NCBI GenBank assembly: GCA_027623615.1
Contig: JAQBVH010000294.1
Coordinates: 1-5,245 of the forward strand
Origin: Planctomycetota bacterium
Lineage (GTDB): Bacteria; Planctomycetota; UBA1135; GCA-002686595
Reading direction: 5' to 3'
DNA length: 5,245 bases
A program made the position numbers and the translations under genes. The notes under the pieces are model-generated. The model ran no database searches. It saw only the letters and a program-made list of their open reading frames with translations, and had not been told where the DNA came from. Shown piece after piece: positions 1 to 5,203 of this stretch. Each line of letters starts with the position of its first letter. Position 1 is the stretch's first letter.

Positions 1-478
1 CAGGGATCGGCTCCTCGTAGAGGTGGTACCAGCGCTGGCCACCGTCTGCCTCGGGCCGCGAGTCCCAGGCCACCCCCAGGCACTGCACGCGCCCGCCAGG
101 GAAGGCGATCAGGTACTGCTGCAGCGGCTCGAAGCCGAAGACGTAGGCGACCTCGTAGCGCGTCGGCGCGCCGTCGGGTCCGTCGGTCTCGACGATGTAC
201 TTGTCGCCGTCGCGGGAGAAGGTCGTCTTGACCCCGAAGTGGTCGTGGGTGGCGTCGCCGAAGTCGCCGAGGACCGTCTCGTCCGTGGCCAGGTCCATCG
301 CCAGGTCGTGGTGCGAGCCCTGGTAGAGCTGGTGCTGGAGCTCGTGACACTCGGCGCACGCGGCGCGGCCGACGAAGTCGGGTCGGGGCGCCTTGCCCTG
401 CTGCGCCGCCGCGCCCTCCTCGGAGGAGCTCCCCGGGGAGCAGGCCGAGAGGATCAGACCGAGAAGGAGGAGCCGCAT
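1..478 (-). CDS. Multihaem-type cytochrome c lipoprotein, N-terminal part (cut by left edge)
   Basis: The first 159 codons of a minus-strand gene are present; the rest lies beyond the left edge. Residues 1-13 form a lipoprotein signal with lipobox LSAC, so Cys13 would be lipidated, and Ser at +2 suits an outer-membrane or surface location. A low-complexity Ser/Glu/Ala/Gln linker follows. A c-type haem site CAECH lies at residues 41-45 (bases 344-358), with a GSHHDLAM segment at 54-61 that could supply a distal ligand. The segments YVFGFEPLQQYL, FPGGRVQ and GGQRWYHLY match, from memory, the cytochrome c552/c554-like family that usually carries more CxxCH sites and often C-terminal TPR repeats; that part is not visible. 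The start has no Shine-Dalgarno, but a TAGAAT hexamer sits 7 nt upstream, suggesting a leaderless mRNA. It lies 66 bp downstream of the EF-hand propeller on the same strand. The family call is good; its electron partner is unknown. Confidence 0.85.
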   Translation of the reverse strand, partial: MRLLLLGLILSACSPGSSSEEGAAAQQGKAPRPDFVGRAACAECHELQHQLYQGSHHDLAMDLATDETVLGDFGDATHDHFGVKTTFSRDGDKYIVETDGPDGAPTRYEVAYVFGFEPLQQYLIAFPGGRVQCLGVAWDSRPEADGGQRWYHLYEEPIP

Positions 479-485
479 GGCGCGG

Positions 486-491
486 ATTCTA
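486..491 (-). promoter_or_regulatory. Candidate -10 hexamer TAGAAT for a leaderless cytochrome transcript
   Basis: Read on the minus strand, TAGAAT matches five of six bases of TATAAT and ends 7 nt before the ATG at 478. Transcription would therefore start at or next to the start codon. No convincing -35 is seen 17 nt upstream. The same arrangement recurs at two other genes here that lack a Shine-Dalgarno. Confidence 0.35.
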
Positions 492-496
492 CGAAA

Positions 497-520
497 CGCG
501 GGGCCGCGCCGATCCCCGCG
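497..520 (-). terminator. Weak terminator-like hairpin between the propeller and cytochrome genes
   Basis: A perfect 7-bp GC stem (497-503 with 514-520) and a 10-nt loop lie 25 bp after the propeller stop on the minus strand. Only TTT follows it before other bases, so it is a poor intrinsic terminator. It could attenuate read-through into the cytochrome gene, or be chance in GC-rich DNA. Confidence 0.25.
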
Positions 521-544
521 GACCGGCGGCGCTCGGGCGCTGCG

Positions 545-1974
545 CTACTCGTCCTCGTCCTCCTCCGAGAACCCGAAGGCGTAGAGCGCTGCCTGGGTGC
601 GCAGGTACAGGCCTTCTTCCGCCAGGGCGGGTGTGGCCCAGATCTCCTCCTCGAAATCGGCGGTCTCGAGCACCTCCCACTCCGCGGCAGCGCTCATGCG
701 CGCGACGGTGCCGTTGTGACTCGCGAGGAGCAGCTCGCCGCCGGCGGCGATGGGGGAGGCGAAGTAGCTGTCCTCGGCGCCCTCGACGCGACCCGAGCTG
801 TAGGTCTCGCCGTCGGCCGGGTTCAGGGCGGTCATCACGCCGCCCTCCTTGAGCACGAACAGGACGTCGTCGACCAGGATGGGCGAGGGCACGTTCGGCA
901 GGGAGCGGTTCCAGGTCCACTGGATCGCGGACTCGGAGAGGTTGCCCTCGCCGCCGAGTTGAATCGCGTGCAGGCCGTTCTGGGCGGTGGCGCGGGCGAG
1001 GGCGTAGCCCCACTCCTCCTCGTCGAGGACCTCGTCCTGGTTCATGTCGTAGAGGAACCAGACGCGGGTCAGGTTCAGGTCCGCGGCCTCGGTCTTGTCG
1101 AGCTTGGCGTCGCCGTCGGCGTCCATGGCCTCGGTCGCCTCTGTCCATGTGCGCGTGATCTTCTTGATCCCCAGCTCGCTGGGCGCCGCCATCCACGAGC
1201 AGAGGTACAGCATGTCACCGTCGAGGAGCGGCAGGGACTTGGCCGCCACGCCATGCCGTCCACGTACCAGAGCAGGGCGCCGTTGCGTAGGTCGTAGCCC
1301 GAGACGCGGTAGCTGCCGCTCACGATGGCCTGGGCAGGGCCGCCTTCCGGCGTGTAGATCGACGGCGAGGAGAACCCGTGCGTCGTCCCGGGCCGATCGA
1401 CGCGCCAGCGCTCCTCGCCCGTGTTCGCGTCGAGGGCGAGCAGGAACGAGCCCGTGTCCTGATCCGCTTGCAGGAGCAGCATGTCCCCATGCAGGACCGG
1501 CGACGTGCCCGGCTTGTACGCGATGTTGAGCTGCTCGAGCCCGACGTTCCAACGCTCCTTGCCCAGCGCGTCGTAGGAGACGAGACCGTGGGCGGGGTAG
1601 TACACGGTCACGTTCTCCCCGTCCGACACCGGCGTGGGCGAGCACGGCGTGTTCACGTTGCGGTGGGGCTTCTCGAGTGAGGTCGGGCACTCGCGGCGCC
1701 ACAGGACCTTGCCGCTCTCGCGTCCGACCGCGATCGTGAACAGGAAGCAACCCTCGTATCCGGTCACGACGACGGCGTCCCTGGTGAGCACCGGCGACGA
1801 GTACCCGGGCGGCAGCTCGACCCGCCAGCGCAGCGTGTCGGAGTCCGGCGCGATGGGCGCCGGAATCGTCGCGGTCGGGTGCACTCCGCTGCCGTTCGGC
1901 CCGCGGAAGCGGGTCCAGGCAGGGTCGGTCTCGGACGCGGCGACGAGCAGGGGCAAGAGGGCAAGCGGGTTCAT
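545..1974 (-). CDS. PQQ-like beta-propeller with paired EF-hands, exported; broken by a frameshift
   Basis: With one base restored near 1246-1247 this reads as a 476-residue exported protein ending in TAG at 545. Residues 1-14 look like a short signal peptide, followed by W20 and the FRGPNGSG signature at 23-30. Blade motifs of the type LxxxDxxTGxxxW recur, for example ALDANTGEERWRV and SGYDLRNGALLWYV. Two canonical EF-hand loops, at residues 285-296 (DADGDAKLDKTE) and 310-321 (DMNQDEVLDEEE), sit mid-protein, and blades resume after them. The C-terminus is acidic (SEEDEDE). Unrepaired, the first frame gives 299 residues, with unrelated sequence after W243, ending at 1075; the second frame has its first ATG after the shift at 1213. 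GGAAG at 1985-1989 lies 10 nt before ATG 1974, preferred to ATG 1983, which would abut it. The role is probably calcium-dependent periplasmic scaffolding or ligand binding; PQQ binding is not shown. Pseudogene or sequencing error both remain possible. Confidence 0.85.
1241..1250 (-). other. Apparent one-base deletion (frameshift) in the EF-hand propeller
   Basis: On the minus strand, codons run ...GGC ATG GCG TGG and then lose frame; the homologous reading resumes as GCG GCC AAG, re-using base 1246. Adding one G to the GG at 1246-1247 gives GMAW-AAKSLP, which joins two halves that both look like propeller. A missing base in a three-base G run is the simplest explanation. No X-XXY-YYZ slippery heptamer is present. 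Confidence 0.8.
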
Positions 1975-2016
1975 GGCGCCCATTCTTCCAGGTCGAGGGG
2001 GCGTGCGCCGCAAGGA

Positions 2017-2038
2017 CTGCATTCGAGCTGCGTTCGAG
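2017..2038. repeat. Tandem 11-bp direct repeat in the divergent promoter region
   Basis: CTGCATTCGAG (2017-2027) is followed immediately by CTGCGTTCGAG (2028-2038), with one mismatch and a period of about one helical turn. A decayed, one-base-shorter third copy may follow at 2039-2048 (CCGCGCCGAG). It lies between the two divergently transcribed propeller genes, about 43 bp and 61 bp from their starts, where a shared operator would be expected. Confidence 0.4.
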
Positions 2039-2072
2039 CCGCGCCGAGCGAGCGCCTCCGGGCTGGCTGAGC

Positions 2073-2078
2073 TACCCT
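2073..2078 (+). promoter_or_regulatory. Candidate -10 hexamer TACCCT for the intact propeller
   Basis: TACCCT fits TANNNT and lies 20 nt before ATG 2099. It would give a leader of about 14 nt that still includes the GGAG ribosome-binding site. No clear -35 is visible. The same hexamer precedes the WYL regulator. Confidence 0.2.
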
Positions 2079-2088
2079 CTGAGCCTCC

Positions 2089-2092
2089 GGAG
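2089..2092 (+). promoter_or_regulatory. Ribosome-binding site GGAG that decides the propeller start
   Basis: GGAG directly abuts ATG 2093 (no spacer) but lies 6 nt before the in-frame ATG 2099. The spacing therefore favours 2099, and that start also puts Lys residues at the very beginning of a standard signal peptide. Confidence 0.6.
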
Positions 2093-2098
2093 ATGCCC

Positions 2099-3442
2099 AT
2101 GAAGATCAAGCTTGCCCTCCTCTCGCTGGCCCTCGCCATCCCCGCGCTCACCCAGGACTGGCCCCACTGGCGCGGCCCCGACTTCGACGGCTCCGCCGAC
2201 GTGTCGGGCCTGCCCAAGACCTTCTCCAAGGAGGAGAACGTGCGCTGGGCTGCCGCGCTTCCCGGCGTCGGCGCCAGCACGCCGATCGTGGTCGGAGAGC
2301 GGATCTTCCTGACCGCGATCGTCGGCGAGGACCTGGTCGCGCTCTGCCTCGACCGGGAGACGGGCAAGGAGGTCTGGCGCAAGGCCGCCGGCAGCGGGTA
2401 CCGGCCCAACGACGCGGGCTCCAAGACCGTGATGCACGACCGCAGCAACTACGCCTCGCCCTCCGCGGTCAGCGATGGGGAGCGGGTCGTGTTCTTCTTC
2501 GGCAACGGCGACCTGGTCACCTACGACGTGCGGGGTGAGGAGCTGTGGCGCAAGAACGTCCAGAAGGTCTACGGGGACTTCGCGTTCCAGTGGACGTTCT
2601 CGAGCAGCCCGACGCTCTGGGACGGCGTGGTGCACATGCAGATCCTGCAGCGCGACACGCCGGTGCGCGGCATTGGCAAGGACGGCGCGGAGTCGTTCCT
2701 CGTCGGCCTCGACGTGAAGAGCGGCCGACAGACCTACAAGGCCGTGCGGCCCTCGAGCGCGATCGTCGAGTCGCTCGAGTCCTATGCGACCCCGATCCCG
2801 CACGTCGGTGAGGGCGGCCGCAAGGAGCTGATCATCGTGGGCGGTGATGTGATCACGGGTCACGACCCCAAGGACGGCAGCGAGCTCTGGCGCTGGGGAA
2901 CCTGGAACCCTGGGAACAAGGAGCAATGGTGGCGCGTGGTGCCCTCGCCGGTGGTCGGCGCGGGTGTGGCGCTCGCATGTGGACCGAAGGGCGCGCCCGT
3001 GTGCGCGGTGAAGCTCGGCGGTGACGGCGACCTGGGTGACGAGGGCCTGGCCTGGCAGAGCCCGGGTCGACGCAGCCCGATCACGACCGACGTGCCGACG
3101 CCGCTGTACTACGACGACGGCTTCTTCGTGCTGTCCGACTTGCGCTCGACGCTCTGCCGGGTCGATGCGCAGACCGGCGCAGAGGTCTGGGTCCAGGAGC
3201 TGCCCAATGACCTCGGCAAGTGGCGCTCGTCGCCGACCGGCGCGGACGGCCGCATCTGGGTCATGAACCACGGCGGGTTGGTCATGGTCTTCGATGCAAA
3301 GAGCGGCGACCTCGTGCACCGCGTGAACATGGGCGAGGACGACGACGACTACATTCGCGCCTCGATCGCGGTTGCCCATGGGGCGGTCTTCGTGCGCACG
3401 AACGCGAGCCTGTACTGCATCGCGAGCAAAGCGGGGGAGTGA
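2099..3442 (+). CDS. Exported PQQ-like (BamB-like) beta-propeller protein, intact
   Basis: A 447-residue protein ends in TGA at 3440-3442. Residues 1-19 (MKIKLALLSLALAIPALTQ) form a Sec-type signal peptide with cleavage likely near residues 18-19. WPHWRGPDFDG at 21-31 matches the W-P-x-W-R-G-P opening common in planctomycete PQQ-like proteins. At least six blade motifs follow, near residues 79-95 (LDRETGKEVWRK), 139-152, 201-214, 251-266 (HDPKDGSELWRW), 352-366 (VDAQTGAEVWVQ) and 394-409, consistent with a complete propeller. No lipobox, CxxCH haem site, EF-hand or transmembrane segment is seen, so a soluble periplasmic protein is likely. It is divergent from the EF-hand propeller and shares its fold and N-terminal signature, suggesting paralogues. 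The fold call is firm; whether it binds PQQ, acts in BamB-like assembly or has another partner cannot be told. Confidence 0.92.
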   Translation: MKIKLALLSLALAIPALTQDWPHWRGPDFDGSADVSGLPKTFSKEENVRWAAALPGVGASTPIVVGERIFLTAIVGEDLVALCLDRETGKEVWRKAAGSGYRPNDAGSKTVMHDRSNYASPSAVSDGERVVFFFGNGDLVTYDVRGEELWRKNVQKVYGDFAFQWTFSSSPTLWDGVVHMQILQRDTPVRGIGKDGAESFLVGLDVKSGRQTYKAVRPSSAIVESLESYATPIPHVGEGGRKELIIVGGDVITGHDPKDGSELWRWGTWNPGNKEQWWRVVPSPVVGAGVALACGPKGAPVCAVKLGGDGDLGDEGLAWQSPGRRSPITTDVPTPLYYDDGFFVLSDLRSTLCRVDAQTGAEVWVQELPNDLGKWRSSPTGADGRIWVMNHGGLVMVFDAKSGDLVHRVNMGEDDDDYIRASIAVAHGAVFVRTNASLYCIASKAGE

Positions 3443-3460
3443 CCCCGCCCCTCGCTCCAC

Positions 3461-3497
3461 GCGCGCCGCGCGGCTCGATCAGGGTCGCGCGGCGCGC
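3461..3497. terminator. Perfect 12-bp GC stem at the convergent gene junction
   Basis: GCGCGCCGCGCG (3461-3472) and its exact complement (3486-3497) enclose a 13-nt loop. The stem begins 18 bp after the propeller stop, and its right arm lies inside the last codons of the WYL gene, whose TGA (3479-3481) is in the loop. No T tract follows on either strand, so this is a candidate bidirectional terminator or mRNA-stabilising hairpin, not a classic intrinsic terminator. Confidence 0.4.
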
Positions 3498-4198
3498 TCG
3501 TCTTCCTCGCGGTGGCGACGGCGACGCTCGGCCATGCGTGCGAGGAAGGCCTCGAGGGACTTGTCGGGTTCGTCCTCGAACGTGTCCGCGAGCACGGAGA
3601 TGGCCTGGATCCGATCCGGGCGGAAGGTGCGGAAGTCCTCGCGCAGTTCGCACCAGGCGGTGAGGGTCCAGGCCTTGCCCCAGAAGTAGAGGCCCAGGGG
3701 GCGTACGGTGCGCTCGCTCTCGTCGTCGTGTTGGTCGAGGTAGGTGAGCTGCACCTTGTTGCGGGCCGCGGCCGCCTTGCGCAGGGGCTCGAGGTGCGCC
3801 GCCAGATCCTTGCGGTGGAACGGCGGGGCGAGCAGCTCGGGCTGGTCGATCGCGTGCTTGAGCCGCGTCGGCAAGACCGCATGGACCTTGGAGAGCGCGC
3901 GCCGGGCCTCGGCGGCGAGCGCTTCATCGGCGAAGGCCTCGACCATGCTCGCCCCGAGGGCGAGGGCCTGCAGCTCGTCCTCCGTGAACATGAGCGGAGG
4001 CAGGTCGAAGTTTGGCGGCAGTGCGTAGCCGATGCCGGCCTCACCCTCGATGGGCACACCGCTGAGGGTCAGGTCGCGCATGTCCCGATAGATCGTGCGC
4101 TCGGAAACCCCAAGCTCCGCCCCGAGGGAGGCAGCGGTCATCGTGCCCCGACCACGGAGCAGTTGGACGATCTGAAAGAGGCGGTCGGCCCGGCGCAT
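3479..4198 (-). CDS. WYL-domain transcriptional regulator (YafY type)
   Basis: This 239-residue cytoplasmic protein has the usual length of a short YafY-type regulator. The opening MRRADRLFQIVQLLR and the helix-turn-helix at about 20-43 (LGVSERTIYRDMRDL) match the DeoR/HTH_11-like DNA-binding domain, followed by a G-I-G-Y wing at 55-58. The WYL domain spans about 135-200: RTVRPLGLYFWGKAW at 163-177 and EDFRTFRPDRI at 187-197 carry the conserved Arg residues expected for ligand sensing. The name-giving tripeptide is Trp-Thr-Leu (177-179), not Trp-Tyr-Leu. The tail is highly charged (RRRRHREEDE). There is no Shine-Dalgarno; six C residues separate the ATG from a TACCCT hexamer, so translation may be leaderless. 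A half of the 12-bp inverted repeat sits 21 bp upstream, a possible self-regulatory operator. It converges with the propeller gene; its targets and ligand are unknown. Confidence 0.93.
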   Translation of the reverse strand: MRRADRLFQIVQLLRGRGTMTAASLGAELGVSERTIYRDMRDLTLSGVPIEGEAGIGYALPPNFDLPPLMFTEDELQALALGASMVEAFADEALAAEARRALSKVHAVLPTRLKHAIDQPELLAPPFHRKDLAAHLEPLRKAAAARNKVQLTYLDQHDDESERTVRPLGLYFWGKAWTLTAWCELREDFRTFRPDRIQAISVLADTFEDEPDKSLEAFLARMAERRRRHREEDERAARP

Positions 4199-4204
4199 GG
4201 GGGG

Positions 4205-4210
4205 AGGGTA
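4205..4210 (-). promoter_or_regulatory. Candidate -10 hexamer TACCCT for a leaderless WYL regulator transcript
   Basis: On the minus strand TACCCT (TANNNT) ends 6 nt before ATG 4198, and the intervening bases are all C, so no Shine-Dalgarno is available. If transcription begins at the ATG, the inverted-repeat arm at 4220-4231 would cover about -22 to -33, between the -35 and -10 positions. Confidence 0.35.
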
Positions 4211-4219
4211 ACGCCGTTG

Positions 4220-4398
4220 GGTGTCAGACGCCCGTTGGTTGCCACGCCGCCAAATCGTTCCGCACCAAACCTCGCCGCGACCTGGCCTGGGACCGCGAGT
4301 CGCAGGACAGCGCCTCCAGACCTTGCCTCGACCTGAGCTGAGACCCTGGCTCGTGCGGCACTTTGTGGCTGGGAGACCACCACCGAGCGTCTGACACC
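4220..4398. repeat. 179-bp non-coding segment bounded by perfect 12-bp inverted repeats
   Basis: GGTGTCAGACGC (4220-4231) and GCGTCTGACACC (4387-4398) are exact reverse complements. Shorter nested complementary pairs lie inside in the right order: GCCAC 4241-4245 with GTGGC 4365-4369, and CCGCAC 4260-4265 with GTGCGG 4353-4358. The segment therefore looks like a decayed palindrome. Each arm is also nearly self-palindromic (GTGTC-A-GACGC, one G-T mismatch). No clear target-site duplication flanks it and no convincing gene lies inside. It could be a small non-autonomous mobile element of REPIN or MITE type, or two operator sites. It fills most of the gap between the WYL gene and the next lipoprotein. 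Confidence 0.5.
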
Positions 4399-4409
4399 GT
4401 ACTTCTACT

Positions 4410-5036
4410 TCAGCCCTCGGGGGCCAGGCGGCCGGCGGTTGTCAGGCCCAGCTTGACCTTGAGGCGGCCGCGTTGGAGGACGTCGTTGAAGTGCACCTTG
4501 CGGGCACCTGCGGCGAGGGGGGGAGGTGTTCGGGGGGACCAACCGCGGGGCGCTGCGTCGCTCTCGCACCAGAGCTGGGCCTCGAGGTCGGGCTTGACGG
4601 CGTAGTGACGCAGGACCTCGAGGGAGTGCTGGTCCCAGGCGTACTCGAGCTGGCCCTCGTGGTACTCGATCTCGAGCTCGAGGCGTTCGACCGCCTTGCC
4701 GTTCCCGTCGACGAGGTCGATGCCCAGGGTGCGCAGCTCCTCGGCCTGGAGGACCTCGAGGATGGCGGAGTGCTCGCTCTCGAGCAGCTCGACCATCGCG
4801 TCCGCATTCGCAGCACGTCGCGTGTGGGCGAAGCGCTTGAGGCAGAGCTCCATCTTGTCGAGGCCCACGCGGGCGTCCTCGGAGAAGCGATCCGCAAGGC
4901 GGGTCTCGAGCTCCGCGACCAGTAGGGCCTGCTGGACCTCTTGATCCTGCGCGGACAACGCTACGGCCTCGTGGTGATCGCAGCCCACCAACCCGACCGC
5001 TGGCAAGGCGGCGAGGACCAGGGCACGCAGGGTCAT
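4410..5036 (-). CDS. Coiled-coil-rich lipoprotein of unknown function
   Basis: A 208-residue protein that I do not recognise. Residues 1-19 (MTLRALVLAALPAVGLVGC) are a lipoprotein signal with lipobox LVGC. Asp20 follows the lipidated Cys; in enterobacteria Asp at +2 retains lipoproteins in the inner membrane, though that rule may not hold here. Residues 30-145 are rich in Leu, Glu and Ala with heptad-like spacing and should be mainly helical or coiled-coil; a DGNGK turn lies at 110-114. The C-terminal 50 residues are Pro- and Arg-rich, then basic. No haem, metal-site or enzymatic motif is seen; Cys65 and Cys157 are the only Cys after the lipobox that I found. The start at 5036 is chosen for the AGAGGAG site 5 nt upstream; ATG 5123, in frame, would bury the lipobox. 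It may be regulated by an ECF-type promoter. Confidence 0.8.
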   Translation of the reverse strand: MTLRALVLAALPAVGLVGCDHHEAVALSAQDQEVQQALLVAELETRLADRFSEDARVGLDKMELCLKRFAHTRRAANADAMVELLESEHSAILEVLQAEELRTLGIDLVDGNGKAVERLELEIEYHEGQLEYAWDQHSLEVLRHYAVKPDLEAQLWCESDAAPRGWSPRTPPPLAAGARKVHFNDVLQRGRLKVKLGLTTAGRLAPEG

Positions 5037-5041
5037 GGGGG

Positions 5042-5048
5042 CTCCTCT
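5042..5048 (-). promoter_or_regulatory. Ribosome-binding site AGAGGAG of the coiled-coil lipoprotein
   Basis: Read on the minus strand, AGAGGAG lies 5 nt before ATG 5036. It is the strongest Shine-Dalgarno in the window, and it fixes the start at the lipoprotein signal instead of the in-frame ATG at 5123. Confidence 0.7.
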
Positions 5049-5100
5049 CACTGGAATCGACGGTACTTCTTCTCGGGGAAAGGCGTGTGTTCCTTTCACG

Positions 5101-5128
5101 TCTGGATCCGGTGTCGCGCGCAAGTTCC
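5101..5128 (-). promoter_or_regulatory. Candidate ECF-sigma promoter GGAACTT-15-TCCAGA
   Basis: On the minus strand GGAACTT (5122-5128) matches the -35 element of RpoE-like ECF sigma factors. Exactly 15 bp later comes TCCAGA (5101-5106), close to the TC-rich -10 of that class. It would give a leader of roughly 55-60 nt carrying the AGAGGAG site. It suggests envelope-stress-type control of the lipoprotein, but a single match could be chance. Confidence 0.3.
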
Positions 5129-5190
5129 CAAACCGTCATCAGATGCGCCGGGACAAAAAGTCGGGACGTCACCGACGGAGCGCCCTCGGG

Positions 5191-5196
5191 TAGTCT
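5191..5196 (+). promoter_or_regulatory. Candidate -10 hexamer TAGTCT for a leaderless right-edge gene
   Basis: TAGTCT (TANNNT) ends exactly 7 nt before ATG 5204. The bases between (CGACATC) hold no Shine-Dalgarno, and the nearest GGAG lies more than 20 nt upstream. The base run 17 nt further up (GTCACC) is a poor -35. Confidence 0.35.
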
Positions 5197-5203
5197 CGAC
5201 ATC

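Noticed and set aside
1241..1250. Programmed -1 ribosomal frameshift in the EF-hand propeller
   Set aside because: There is no slippery heptamer (the bases read GCGTGGC), and both products would be incomplete propellers, so a deletion or read error is simpler.
23..1297. Long open frame on the plus strand opposite the cytochrome and EF-hand propeller
   Set aside because: It spans two genes with recognisable families on the other strand, and its translation is Gly/Ala/Arg/Val-rich without any motif. It is a by-product of high GC.
1621..1632. GTCCGACACC, a near match to the inverted-repeat arm
   Set aside because: It lies inside the propeller coding frame (Pro-Val-Ser-Asp-Gly), has one mismatch and no partner arm; probably chance.
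2072..3460. Long open frame on the minus strand opposite the intact propeller
   Set aside because: The plus strand has a signal peptide, a Shine-Dalgarno and repeated blade motifs; the minus translation is His/Arg/Ala-rich with no family features.
3512..4336. Plus-strand open frame opposite the WYL regulator, extending into the inverted-repeat segment
   Set aside because: The minus strand encodes a clear HTH plus WYL protein; the plus frame has no ribosome-binding site or motif.
4570..4920. Cluster of CTCGAG and CTCGAGCTCGAG-like repeats
   Set aside because: These are Leu-Glu codon runs of a helical protein in GC-rich DNA, without regular spacing.
5037..5123. Upstream in-frame ATG at 5123 for the coiled-coil lipoprotein
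   Set aside because: It would put 29 polar residues before the lipobox; ATG 5036 has AGAGGAG at 5-nt spacing and a standard signal.
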